A stretch of DNA of 64,000 bases from Astropecten irregularis. Taxonomy: Eukaryota > Echinodermata > Asteroidea > Paxillosida > Astropectinidae. The stretch spans positions 16,770,932 to 16,834,931 of the forward strand of contig OZ020254.1 of the NCBI GenBank assembly GCA_963971285.1, read 5' to 3'. The notes below the pieces were generated by a model, which saw only the letters and a program-made list of their open reading frames with translations, had not been told where the DNA came from and ran no database searches. Shown here in pieces: positions 11,701 to 26,700 of the stretch (within the stretch, counting starts at the first letter, position 1; every line of letters begins with the position of its first letter). Position numbers and translations under genes: made by a program.

Positions 11701-14700
11701 CGTGAACAATGCGGGCACACAATGGTCGAATATCGCCGCACAATATCCCAAATTACACGCAACTGTATTCTACGCATGCAGCTGTGTTCAGAAATCACAG
11801 ATTGCAGTCTGCTCGAAAATGCTGATCTATTCAAATAAAAATCACGGGGTAGGTGTAACACAAAGAGTGGATTTGTTAATAAAGGTTCATTGAACATCTT
11901 GTTCCAGACAGTACCTACATTAAATGTATTTCAGTGGAAATAACAAAGCAATCATGAATATTCTCACGCCATGAGGTGAACAGCTATAGATGCTTCCCAG
12001 GCAGAAGGGTTTAAAGAGTATCCTATCATTTTCAGGAGTAGGTTTATAAGAGGGACTTGTATAGGAGTCTAATTGACATAATGTAGGCTCATCACAAGTT
12101 GTTATCACCTGCTTAGTAAAGAAGATAACTACTTGGTAAACAATCATAACATACAACCCCCAGAGGAACATGTAGCTAGACTTTATAGGCTGCATCCGAA
12201 TCTGTTGCCTAGAGCTAGGTCTAGGTCTTCGCTCCATTGGAAATACACAGAGACACCAAGATAATAGACCTAGCCGTAGCTCTGGAAGCCTGTTTCAGAC
12301 ACGCTTGTCAATATGATGCAAAAGAATGCAGTCTTTATTCAAGGTGCGATTTACTGCACATGGATGACATATGGCAATGATACAAACTTACCTGTTTGGC
12401 TACTGGGAGGATGTAGTAGAAACAATGTAGTCTTAATTCAAGGTGTAATACAAGCAGACAAATATCAGCCAGTTCTTTGAACTCCTTGGCCTGTCCGATC
12501 AGAGTGTGAAGTAGACTGTTCTCAACTGCAGGCACCTCCTAGAGACACAAGCAAGGTCATAGCAGTATATGATAGTTAGCTCTAGCAAGGGGAGTAGAGC
12601 GTTTGGAGGTTGGTCAAGTCTGACTGTCTTCACCATCTATCAATGAAACTTGGTTCAAATCCCGTGGAGGATTACAAATTTTTTGGTTTACAGGTTTACA
12701 GGTTAATACCACTTTACTGGTTTACAGGTTTATAGGTTTTCAGTTTTACAGGTTTACCTCTTTACAGGATTACCAGTTTACAGGTTTACAGGTTTATAGG
12801 TTTACAGGTTTACAGATTTACAGATTTATAGGTTTACCGGTTTACAGGTTTCCAGGTTTACAGGTTTATAGGATTACAGGTTTACCGGTTTACAGGTTTA
12901 CCGGCTTACAGATTTACCAGTTTACAGGTTTATAAGTTTACACGTTTACAGATTTACCGGTTTACAGGTCCATGCATTACTAAAACTCCTATAGATCAGC
13001 GCGGACATCCGGGTACTTTCATTCTCATAACTTGACAACCGATGAAAACTAACGTGTAGATGGCGCAAACCGGCGCAAGCTACGGACAAATCACGCACAA
13101 ACCGCCCGTCGTAGAGAATTGTTTTTCGAATATTTTTGTAAAGAAGCAGAAATTGTATTCTGTATGACTTTCATTGTTGAGTCATAGTTTTTCCTCAGAC
13201 AATATCCTTCTTTGAAGTACACTGTAATGATTAAAGAATTCTGGCAACTTAATGCTTTGTTTTCATCGGCTCCAAGATCGGCGAGTTGGAATGACGTCAC
13301 TCCGCGCTGATCTATACAGGGACATAAACCTTGAACCTTGGTTGAAGTCAACTACATCCACACTTACAAATGTTAGACCACAACAACATCCACACTTACT
13401 AGTGTTAATCCACCTGGTGTAGTTAGCATATTAATGCCACTACTTGGCAAGCTGCCAGCAAACATTCGAATGCCACTTGAAAACCACTCCTGAAAAGAAA
13501 AGAAAAGAAATCTTGTGGTGAGTATACATTGGTCTCCAATGTGGCCAGTCTGCGAAATTATACGTTTTTATTTCTAGAAGAAATCTTTACTTTGAGTTGC
13601 TTATAAATACATGACACTGCTGCACAATGGCCCATTGTATGCTTAGCCAGAGTGCTTTGCCTGTTTTGGGCTATCTTCTATAGACCCTTTTCCAAACCTT
13701 GGCTCCGGCTTAGGCTCCAGATCCAGCTCCATTTTGTAATCCATTCTAAAATAACGGATATCAAAATAGAGGCTTTTGGCTGCGGTTCGGAGGTAGGTTC
13801 TCTGGTTTGACAAGGGAAACAGAGTTTCGGCTTCAATGAAAAACCACAACCTATATTTTCAGCATATGGATGACAAAGCTGGAGCTGGAGCTGGAGCCGG
13901 AGCCGGAGCCAGAGCCAAAGCCAGAGCAAGCTTTTGGAATAGGGCCATAAGGTCCTTTCCATTGCATCAGATTTGTGTACTGCAGTACCCTCTTGTGTTC
14001 AGAATGCAACTATTCCACTATTTCTATAAGCAGGGTAGTTGACTTTGCATTTACATTTACATTTGACATTTTCACAAACCTGAAAGATCACCGGATATAG
14101 AGAATGAATGTTTATTTCAATGAATCGAGGGTCTTGAACAGCGCCCTCTATGTGTCATGTATACAGCAGATAGATTGAATCTTACCAGGCTTTCGTGGAG
14201 ATTGGCGAGGAGTTTAAGTGATGAGATATCACATAAGACTTCATGTTTCTGGAGCAGTTTGTCCCCCAGATTGGTCACCAGCAGCTCTGATTCCTAATCA
14301 AAAGACAATGATGGCAAGAGAAAGATTGTTACCAAAAAATGGTGGAACAAGAGTTGGGTAATTTTTGGCATGAAAACATTATTTATTTCTCTTCTTTTTT
14401 GAGTGCACGTGAAAAAATCATGTGCATGCTCAGGTGGGATTCGAACCAACGACATCCTGTTTACTAGTGCAGATGTCATACTGCTAGACCACCAAACTAG
14501 CTGGGGTCAGCAGGGTAAGTCGAATCCCAAATGGCAGTGGGTACCTCATATGCCAAGGAATGGTTACCAACCAAAACGTCATGCCACTAAGTCAGTGACT
14601 GGTACTCTGCTGATGTACTATAGACTGATCCGAAGGCACGATATACTGTCCGCCATTACTGCAGTGTCCCTGCCCGCCTTTTGTTCGACAACAAACAAAT

Positions 14701-17700
14701 TTACGCTACGCCGCACTCTATAATTGCAGGGTGTATACGGCCCATGATAAGGGGACGTAGTCGTACACCCTGCAGTATAGAGTGTGGGGGACGTAAACTC
14801 TTTTGTTGCCGGACAAAAGGCGTGCGGGGACACTGCAGAAATGGCGGATGTTTCCTACCTCCATGGTCCCGCCGTCGGATCGGTGTATAAGCAGCTCAAT
14901 ACAATTGGGCCCAGGGGAATAGAGTTGACATCCAAACAAAATTCAGCGGCAAGAAATCTTTGAATAAACCACGAGATGGAAGAAGTCTAACCTTAGCATT
15001 CCTCTCTCTGATGTCTTCGATAGTTTCCAGCACGGTGCTCTCTTTGATGTCCTTGCCCAGTTTGCTCAGTGCTTCTAGGTTGACCCAGTTAGGTAGCTGT
15101 CGAAGGCACTGGTTAATATCCTCATCCTTGACCCAGCTAGCACTCACGATACGTTTGTCTTCAGACTCTGGCTGTACTAAGCCTAGTGGCAGGAGGGAAA
15201 TGATGGAATAAACAGTGATATGGATTACAATATGCTGAATTACATGATAATAATATTATGGGACATTTATATTACACAGCTACTATATGAATATACTCTA
15301 CTGCGCATTACAACTTAATTATTATCCCGGGTCATCAGGCCATAATACATTCCTGAAACCATCTCAACTCCCTGGGGAGTATACAGCCCAGGCTACCGTA
15401 TTCAGTGCACAGAGGCTAATCAAACCACAAAGCCATCTCTACCCTCACAGGTACCCATTTACACCTGGGTGAAGAGGAGCAATATGTGACAAAGCATCTT
15501 GCCTAAGGATGCAAGCACCACTAGCCCATGGCTGGATTCGAACCCACAATCTGTTTGACCACAGGACCTTGAGTATGACACGCCAGACCACTAGGCCACA
15601 GCACCCCACATCAAGGGTCTTTATGGAATCCATAAGCAAGATTTTCGGCGCTTAAACGGTTAGCAAAGAATCTCTAGGCTAACCTTAATTATTTTCTGCT
15701 AACGTGCTGTCATATGCATTCTGCAGAAAGTCCTTGCTTACCAATACCAAAAAGAAAACTCTCCCATGAAATACACTATCCGTAAGCAAAAAAAAGTCTG
15801 CTACTATTAGCGAAGAATTTTTGCTTACAGTAATGGATTCCATGAAATTGGGCCCTGAAGACTACTCTATTTTAGGAATCAATACCTCTGTATATTGCAT
15901 AGCAGGTGTCTTTATATTCCTGCAGTATGTTGCAGATCATGTTCAGGAACTGATCGGCGTATGTAGGTAGGTCTACCATGAGTTGTCTGAGATCAGAGAT
16001 GGCATGGTCGATGATCACGGTGCTGTTAAGCAGAGGCCTGGGAGCACTCACTGACTTCTGGGTGGCACTGTCTACTAGGGATTTAAGAGCATCCACACCT
16101 GTAATGAAAAGGAGGAAGGAAAGATTTATTTGGCTTGAGAATATTGATGATTTCTCTATTATTTCCAATGAAATACATTGAATGGAGGTACTGTCTGGAA
16201 CAAGAGATTCTATGAACCTTTACTGTCTCCCAAAATGTGCATTGTTTATGCCGAGCCTGGCCAGATGACCTCTATCTCACTAGTGGCTGATAATGAGGTC
16301 AGAACAAAAAAACAACAACAAAAACGGGCTGAAGTGGTTAAGTGCAGAAGCTTGAATTTCCATCCGAGTTTATCGTTACTGGAAACACAGAATTCCATGT
16401 TAACATCTCTCTGAAACGCGTAATTCAACGATAGGCTTTGAATTCTGTGTTTCCAACGGGTCTCTAACATGGAATTTTATGTATACACGATAGCCTATCT
16501 TTGAATTCTGTATTTTCAAGATAAATTATCTCAGTAACATGGAAACTCGGATGGTAATTCAAGCTTCCGTAGTTAAGGGTTTGAATGACAACTGAAGAGA
16601 GATACATGACTTACCTTTGGTGGCAGAGTGCATATTGGTCTCAATCTCATCCAAGAGATGTCCCAAGAAGATATCCTTGACGTAATCACTGATGAACTCA
16701 TGAAGTGTGCAGTGACGTCTACCAACAGATGAAATCAAACACAAAATAAGCTCTTAACTACTGCTTGCATTACTAAAAGTGTACAAAGTCTATGGGCTTT
16801 GGGGCAAAAATAGAAGAAGAAAGAAGAACAAAATAAAACAAACAGGAAGGCTTTCACCCAACAATGCAGACAAGCCAAATAAGCTTCCAAATGTTGTTTA
16901 CATCAATCAGTTAAAGGTATCATACTTTGATTTTTGTTTACGCCGAGCTCCCTGCACACACAGCCTGGCCAGATAACCTCTATTTGACCGGTGACTGATA
17001 GTGAGGCCTATAAAAACAAAGCAAGATGAATTCCGAGCTAAAGGGGTTACATCTTACCCTTCTGGTAGGTTCATAAAGATCTCAATATCTCGGATGAAGC
17101 TGTTGACAGGTTTAAAGATGAGAGTGATGTTCTTGACGCTGGGTTTGCACACCATGGGTGCCTCTTCACCTTCCTTCTCATCCTCAGTCTGAAAAGTCCC
17201 ATCCTAATCATGATTAAAACACATGCAGTTAATGGTAATACTGCAATGTGACTGGTGATTTGAATGTAATAATCTCCCTGTGATGCATGTGATGTAGTGC
17301 ATGGAAAAGATTTATCAGTAAACAGAAAATACCCGTGTTAGGCCGTGTCCCAATTCTCTGACTGCGGCTACAAATTATACACGCACATATGGCAGCCACT
17401 AGCCAGTGACTGCAGCCATTTCCATAGACTTGTGTGTTACTTGCAGTCACAGACAGAGAATTGCAATATCGCTCTGCACTTACGCTAAAAATAGCACCGG
17501 ATCTCAGACAAACATTGCAATCATGCACGTGTTTGCGTGTGCGTGTCCATGTACACTACGCGTGTGAGACAATGTTTGTCTGACAGCCGGGGATTTTGTG
17601 ACATCATTAGTGCGGAGCGCTATTGTGACATGGTCTAAGTTAATAACCCATTTCAATGTATCCTTGGACTGTCAAGTTATGAAGTTCTGAAGAGTGAAAC

Positions 17701-20700
17701 CTGAATTTTCAAACTCTGGTTCTTCTACAGCGTGTTCCCCCCATTTGTGTCAGGAACCATTATGTCAAAATTAAACTGTTTATCACTTCAAGATTAAGTT
17801 ATATGAAACAACCATGTCTTGGCTATCACCATGTAGAATTTAAGCAAAATCGGGCTGAATTTGGCGAAAATATTGCTACATCTAGTTATAAAACAAGGAT
17901 AACACGCTTAATAGCTAATAGTACTGTACATATGTAAGTGGTCAATATACACGTATGTGTATGAAAGAAAGATGAAAATCATGTTTTGGGGTTGGGTAAT
18001 TCAGTCTTAATAGTTTTTTCAATCAATTTTAGTCAAATTTTCTTCAAATTCCACATGGTGATAGCCAAGACACGGTTGTATCATATAGCTGAATCTTGAA
18101 GTGATAAACAGATTATTTTATAATATAATGGGTCTCGACACAAAGTGTTGCGTTTTTCTTGGACACACTGTACAAACCACATAATTCTGAGTATACTGTA
18201 TTATTTATGTTGCATGACATCACAAACCCTGCCCTTTGTACATGTCTATCGTGTCCACACCATCCATACATCTATGGGCATTTACGAGACGGAAGCTCAG
18301 GCTCCGGCTTCATTTCGTGATTCCATTCGAAATGAACGGGTATCAAAATAGAGGCTTTTGGCTGCGGTTCAGAAGTAGATTCTCTGGTTTGAAAAGGAAA
18401 ACAGAGCTTCAGCATATGGATGACAGAGATAAAGCTTTAGCTTGAGCCTCCGTTTTGTAAACCCATGCATGCCCACTACCAAGCATTTACTGTATTCCAG
18501 TACAATTTGCCGACCCTAGGCTGGATTTCACCAAACACTAAGATTACTCTTAAGATGAGTTGTCAGTGTCGTATCACCATAGTGATTTGTATAGTGAAAA
18601 AACTTTGCAATAAGCCTTTCGCGAGTTCAAATTGAACAATATCTGGTACACTGAATTCTTTCACTGTACGTAAACATGAAAATCTGAATTCTCCAGACTG
18701 ACTGTTGATACATGTACAAACTTTTGCTTGGTTATCTTGCACCAATGCACTGTTCACAAATGGCACAAAGGAACCATTCCATTCCAGAGATGGGTATCGC
18801 TATGCAAAAGCTTGCCCCGAATCATGTGATATAGCAACAGAGTCTTTTAGTCTGGGAAATTCAAACTGGGGTGTTTATATGCAATGAAAGAAGTCTGTGT
18901 ACCAGATACAATTCAGACAATAACTCGCAAATGGATTTATGATTAATTCACACATATAAGATCATTCTTAGTGCTTCGTGAAATCGGCCCCTGATGGAAT
19001 AAATAACATTGTAACGCACAGGGATATATATAGGGATCCCAAAATGACGCGTTTAGAAACAATCTGCGCACTTCCACGTTCGAAAAAGAGGCTGTCTGTG
19101 TCCGCTTCTCAAACTGGCACACGCGTTTACATACACAATGCACTGCTAGAGCGAAGCACGCCAACTCGTACCTGAGCTGAGAGTGTGTGATATTCGTGTA
19201 ATGCATGCAGGCCGTACTGTGTCGAAGGGCTGCGGTGGAGCGCGGCTTGAGTTCAGCACAAAGCCTTGGTTTCAACGTGGATATGCGAAGACGGTGCTAA
19301 TGTGTAATACCTCTGTTAGGATGGTGTTATGGACTATGGGTCCCCAAAATATAGTCTTGTGTTGTTTGGCTAAAGCATTTTGGTGAAACTTTAAACAGTA
19401 ACAACAAGTATTACAAGTATTGGTACAAGACTTCAATGCAATAAATGAGAGCCCAAGCCCTACAATAGAAAACAATACGGGCGATTCACAATAGTGCGCC
19501 ACCATGAGTTTGCAATGCCAATCAAAATGCGCGAAATTAATTTTGTCGACAAACTACGCATGAAGAATGATGTGCAGTTTGTTGACAAATTGGCCAACTC
19601 TTTGCAAACTCATGATGGGCACAATTGTGAAACGCCCATATTAAACTTGAAAAACATAGCAAATCATGAAAGTCAATATAACCTTAAGCCGTGTCCCAAT
19701 TCTCTGGCTGCGTCTGCAAATTACGCATGTACCTATGGCAGCCACTAGCCAGTGACTACAGCCATTTCCATAGACTTGTGTGTTACATGTATTTGCGGTC
19801 CCAGCCCGAGAATTGTGACACGGCCTTACTGTCACAGGCTTGTCATGGTTTTAAGTCTTCTTTTTGGAATCGATAAACTGTTAGTATTCCCTCCAACACT
19901 ATTCACCAATTTGTTAACTAATTTCTGAACTAGTTAGTTTATATGCTCTTCTTTAGGAATAGATTAGATCTGGCATTCTCCTGCATTTAACTTGTACATT
20001 TCAATCTGGTTTAAGATAACTAGCAGTCATTTAACTAGATAAAACGTTTATCATAACTGGTTTGATTAGTATGAAACAGGTTTAGCACATGGTAAGACCA
20101 CATACCCAATATGCAAAACAGCATGAAGAATACAATTACCCAATATGAAATGTGAAACAATGGATCAATGCTACAACACTTGCCTGAATGAAAGGGTGAT
20201 TTTCAGACAAAATTCCAATCTATCAGTGAGCAGTGTTGGAGTACTCGTATTCGAGTACAACTCGAGTACATGCAAGTACTCGGCCCGTAGTCGATAAAAA
20301 GTACTCAAAAATAAATGTAACTGGCCCGTACTCAATTCCATGTAATCAAATTTTGGGAGTACTCGACCATTTAGTGCAAATTTCATTGTTTCATTTGTTG
20401 GAGTATTCCAATAAAATCTCAGGGTTGATTGTGTTGACGATTTCCGATAACATATACAATGGAAACTTGTATGAAGATCATCGGGAACTTAGTATTTGTG
20501 AAACTTAGTTAATTTTTGGCACTGTGCATTGGTACTGTGCATATACTCGGATGTGGATTCAGACTTTGGTGCTCGGACTTTATAGCCCTGTACTCGACCC
20601 TAAAACTACTCGATGCCCTGTACTCGGACCCGGCCCAGTACTCGGAGTACTCTATGCTCGGATTTGAGGACTCTACTCCAACACTGTCTGTGTAAAAACC

Positions 20701-23700
20701 ACTACCACCGTGTTAGTAACGAACTAGACAGATTCCTGAACTGGTCGTTAGTAGAATATGGAACTATTGCAGCTCATAATGCCATCATTATGAGAGAAGA
20801 TATAAAAATGGACAAGTCTTGAATACTTAGAACAGACTGCAAACCTTTGATGTCTCTGTCATTTTCTTTATGCCGTCCTGTTTAGAGGTTAAAGTAACAT
20901 TGTCTTACAATCATTATTAATGTAACTTAATGTATTAATGTATCAGATTGGTAGATAAGGACTCCAACATAAGAATGGATTATCTGTAGCTACATGCAAA
21001 ATAAATAATACAAATTTACAGGTGGAAAAGTTCATGACCCAAATTTTGAACCGGTACAATTTCTTTGAACTGTGCATGCGCAATTCTCAAATTTAACCTG
21101 GCATACAGCACTACGCGCACGAAGAACTGAATCGATATGATACAGTTTACTCTCAACATACTGTGACAGGAAGTTTGTATAGCGCACCTTGCATGATGGG
21201 ATATGAAAAAAAATACAGGGCTTTTTCGCACACCATTCTAACACACCAAAAACTATTACCAAAAAGATGCACTACTAGGTGTGCGCTAATTGCTATTAGA
21301 ACCTCACTAATAATCGGGACGTTTCTATAACCACACATTTTTGAATCACAATTTTCAAACCACGACCAAATTAATGGTCGTGATTAATGGTGTGTGGGTG
21401 TGTGTGTGAACGGCCCCAATATTTACAAGGCCATATTGGAACATAAATTGTCATTCTTCTTCAAAGCCTTTGATCAATGGGAGACTTTTGGAGGGTCGGT
21501 CTTGAGTCAACAGCGCACGCGCAAACCATGCTTGCGCAATTGTGAGCATGCGCGCGTTGTATTGCGCGTGCGTGCGTGCGCGTGCGTGCGCATGCGCTGT
21601 TGACTCAAGACCGACTCTCCAAAAGTCTCCCATTAATAAAACACAATCCAGCATAAAAAACGTCATTATAATTTGTAGGCGGGTCCCAAATAAGCCCCAC
21701 CCACAAAAATAGGTCGGTCATATGATGGCCATGATACAGCTACGAAAGAATGTTTTTTGTTGAACTTACAAATCCGTAGTACTCCTGTTTCTGTTCTCTC
21801 ATGTAGTTAGTCATACTGATGGCGTGGGAGGACATCTCAAAACGAAACAGCGGTACTTTCCTTTGTCTGGGCATCTTGCGTCGGCTGAAATGCACGCTGA
21901 TATCACTGCAGGAAATATCAGGTTTTTATACACGTTCACATGTTTATCTTAAGTTTTTGTCAAAGAAATACAGATTCATAGGCATAAATATCAAAGAAGA
22001 TACAGTAACAGTCATCTGTAAAATTTTCAGTCCCATACGGTGGCCCACTTTTTGAGAAAACAGTGAAAAATTCCCACAGTATTTCTTAAGTCTTTTTTCA
22101 CCGGCGATTAAAATATATTCTATTATATTTTAAGAGCCATAATTTAATATATCTCTATGGTATTATACTACATTACGGTTGTTTCCAATTACCCTAGTTC
22201 TAGGCCGTAGAATCGGTCGCAGCTCCTCTTGAAGTCTGAAAATTCCCTCTCTGGTTAATCTGTATCTTTTTCTGACCTCATTATCTTCAAGGACGTCTAA
22301 GGGATTGCTTCTGTCCTGGAATAATCTCTCTCGTCGTAATGCTCTGCGATGTTCGCGTTCGGCTAGCAACATGAGCGCCATTTTTACGACAACTTTTTGA
22401 CTTACGCCACCTAAAATGTATGCGTAATTTATGCCAAATTTTATGGCGTAAAATTAAGACCTACGCCACATTCAAATGTGGTGTCAAGTTTCGTGAAATT
22501 GGCTGCAGGGCCGTAAAATTGGCTCCATTGAAAAGAGGGAAGCGTCTTTCACTAAACTGGTTCAATACTCACCCTACAGCCTCAGTGAATGCACTAGATG
22601 ACTGCTGTACTGATGCCGTAACGTTCCGTACATCCAAGTAGTTACCCAGAAGCACTTGCAACTACAAAATAACAACAACCACCAATCATATCGCATCATT
22701 TAAATGGCATATAAAACACTGGTAGCAAACCAAAAAAGAAATGTTCACAGATTTACGTATAACATACAGGGTATAATAAAGACTACTGATAGAAATATAC
22801 TGTGAAAATATTTCTGCCTGAAATGCTGTTTTTATCCAGAAAAGAGTAAAACCAAACACCAAAACATTTCTGGTCTTTAGACAAATGAGACGGCTATTCC
22901 CACACAATTTGGCGTAACAATTGCAGTGGTTTTTCACTGTTTTCCAATGATCAATTGAGGTAGAATTTACACAGACTTGTTTTCATTCCATTACGAATCA
23001 AATTATGAGCAGCCTGCACAAGTACAGCATCATCTTCAACAAATGCAAATGAATAGGCCTATATTTGAGACACATTTTGGCAATGTGTTATCTTATTACT
23101 TACCACAGTCTGTATATTTGACCAGATGTCATTCATTGTGTAGAGTTGAACTTCACTGTTGGACTGTTGGAGGAAAAGAATTTATGGATAAATGAACAAA
23201 CAATCAAACTACGGTAAATAGACGTAGGCTTCGGGTCGCACAGGGGTTCTAATGGGCTTTTGAGTAGGGAAGGGCGATCATCAAATAAGATATACATCCA
23301 GCAAATTTCAATGGTTGCTCACTATTCATAAAAACTGTTTTTCTTTTTATATAATTCATCTGGAATTTTGACTAATTTTTAAATAACTATATTCACCTGG
23401 ATCGGACCTTAGGGAAACAGGTTTGCTATAAATTCGACCTTAGGGAAACACCGAACATTAAGGAGACATTTTGATGTCTCCCTGATGTTTTAGGTACCTT
23501 TTATAGACACAATTTTAGTGTCCAAATTTGTATAGAAAATAGAGAATGCTCTCAACAAAAACATATGTCAATTTCAAGTTCATTGGTTTGGAGGATGTTT
23601 AGAAATAGGTAAGTAAAGATCAGTGCACAACCCTATGGGAATGTCTCCCTAAGGTCCCATTTAGGATAATATATATATGTATGTATATGTATTTGAACAT

Positions 23701-26700
23701 TTGTTTTACATTAAACTTGCACTTAATAAATGGATACATTTCTCTAAATTGCATATTAGGGAGACACTTTAGCAGCTAAAAGTGAACATTTGGGAGGCAT
23801 CCACAAATAGGGAGACTTTTCCAGCTACCTTTTAAAGACATATTTTTGAAAACAGAGAATGCGCTCAATATGAACATATAATGTCAATTTCAAGTTCATT
23901 GGTTTGGAGGATGTTTAGAAATAGGTATTAAGCAAAGTTTGTGCAGGACCCAACGAGAAAGTCTCCCTAATGACCCATTCCCGGAAATAATAATTATTAT
24001 TATTATTAAGAAAGATTGGTTTTGCAATATTTTTCTAAATTGCATAATAGGGAGACGGGTTAGCATCTGAAAGTTAACATTTGGGAAACAACGGTCAATA
24101 GGGAGATATTTTATTGTCTCCCAAAAATATTTCTACATCTTAAAGACATATTTTTAGTGTCCATATTTTGATAGGAGACAGAGAATGCTCTCAATATGAA
24201 CATATTTCAATTTCAAGTTCATTGGTTTGGAGGATGTTTAGAAAAAGGTAAGTAAAGTCATGTGCACGTCCCTATGGGAATGTCTCCCTAAGTACCCATT
24301 ATCGGTAATTATTATTATTATATTATAGCATACCGATGATCGCTGTATACATCCTAGTACACACAGGTGTGCATTGGCTACACAGTGGAATCTCTCAAAT
24401 AGTAACTCAAGGAGTTCAACTAGGAGCTTAGGCTGGTTGTGCTGTGTGATATTCTCCCCTCGTTGCTTAGCACTAGATACATATGATAAAGCATAGAGCA
24501 ACAGGTGCATGAATAGTACATTCATAGGTGAACACATAGCTGGGGCCAATTTCACGGCCCTGCTTAGCACAAACATTTGCTAACCATGAAATTTCTGTCT
24601 TAATAAAAACAGGATTACCAACCAAATTTCCATGTGTTGTGAATCACTTGTGATTGCGAAACATTCTGTACTAAAGGTACAGTACAGGATTGGAAACATA
24701 CCCAAACAGAAATGTTATTAAAATTTCAGGATATGAAGATGCTGCTGGTAGAAACATACCAATAAAAAGTTTTCAGCTCAAATGCCGTATTATTTTATAC
24801 AGAAATTAGTAAAACCAAACCAAAAACAGTTTTAATCTCAGGGTGAGATCAAAACTCCTGTGAATAGATTTGAAAATATCGTGAGAATTTTTCACTGTTT
24901 TCTACAGTTTCAGATGATGACATGGGCTGGGAATTTCACTGGTTTGGTTTTATTCCATGACAAATGAAATTATGAACACCACAGCCTCCAAACACCAACC
25001 CGTGGGTATAATGGCAAGGAACCCTCCTGAATAAATATTAATGAACTGAACTTACTTTTCTGCAACCTCTGTTGTAGTTCTCTGCACGATCTTTGAGAGT
25101 TCCACTTGCACACACCGTTTTATAGACTGAATATAAGAATTATTGAGAAATTTAAACAACTGAAACATACATGTAGACAGGGTAGAGATAATACATACAG
25201 ATAAAAGAAGTTGATAAAGATGGATCAAGGGAACATTTTTTTTTATCTATGGAAAACTCAAATATCATTTTCAAACAGGTATCTCTTACAAATACCTTCC
25301 ATCCACCTTGCCGGATCGAATGTAAATGTGGTTTAAGTGGCCAATGTGTTGGTGGCCAGGATTGAATTAATATACAGGGACCAATTTCACAGTCCTGCTT
25401 AGCACAAAAATTTGCTAACCATGAAATATCTGTCTTGATAAAAACAGGATTAACAACCAAATTTCCATGTGTTGTGTATCACTTGTGATTGTTCTTTGGC
25501 TGTTGTTTGCTGGCCGTGAATGTCAAATGGAATTTTTAATGGTGGTTGGTTTGATTGAGCAAGATATTTTGTGCTAAGCAATATTTTGTGCTAAGCAATA
25601 ATTTGTGCTTAACACCTCCATGAAATTTGTTTTATTGAGCAAGACATTTTGTGCTTAGCAATTTTTATGTGCTTAACAGCTCCATTGGCCCCTGGATCAT
25701 TGGCAATGAAGACAGATAAAAAAAAGGTGATCGAAGTCCCGCGATGTCGTGTTGCTCCGATTACAACAGTGCGATGAGCAAGACGATGATAATATACATA
25801 ACGTAGCTAGGGCTTTGACTGAAACGGGAACCTGTTGCCCAAAGGCGACTCTCCTTCTGCACGTCATCAGTTTACGCGGTTAAACTGCATTTATGTATCA
25901 TGTGTAGCGCCCTCTGCGAGAGGAAAGCTACCAGCAACACGACATCGCATGACTTTGATCACCTTTTTCCTTATCTGTTTACCACCGTGATGAACAACCC
26001 TTTCCTTTGTATTAATGAAGACATACCTCTACTGCTTCTGGTATTCGTTTGAGGAGTGAGAGTGATTCTACCAGTACAGCCATGTAATGTTCATGATTTG
26101 CCTCTGGATCTTCATTCAGATCTTCTGTTATTGGTTTGTTCTCATCAAGTTCAGTTCCATCAGGGACTGTCAGAGTTACTGGTTCAAGAGAGAAAGTATC
26201 AATAGTCAAAATCATGTATCAATTGTTAATTGACTGATCAGCAGCCGCTTTAACAAAACCTTATGTCACTGCGTAAGCCCACGCAACCTTGCGCAAAATT
26301 TTTATCGTGAACTAGCCTAATTACACCACATCCTTACACCACATCCTAACATGTACACCAAGTTTTGTGAAATCGGCTTCAGAGCATGGAAAACCTTCTT
26401 AGCACCGAGTGGCAAGATGTTAAAGATAACATCATACTTTGGTAGCATACCAAAACAGAAATCCTCACAGATTTACCTGTAAAAAAAAATCACGTGATTG
26501 GCCGTCAAGCTTTTCTATGTTGTCCATGGTTATCCGTAGGACACTGTACGTTGTATGTGCACTGAAGCGTATTGTTTCGTGTGTGCAATCATTGTGCTTG
26601 ACGGCCAATGACGTCACGTGAATAATCTCTATACCATAACTTAAATGGTATAAAGATGGTGATACAGTCGACTCCCGTTACTACGAGCTCGGAAATAACG

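Noticed and set aside
11520-12180. A possible extra micro-exon between EXOC4 exons 19 and 20
   Set aside because: Using the acceptor that makes exon 20 start at 11471 restores phase and alignment without any extra exon.
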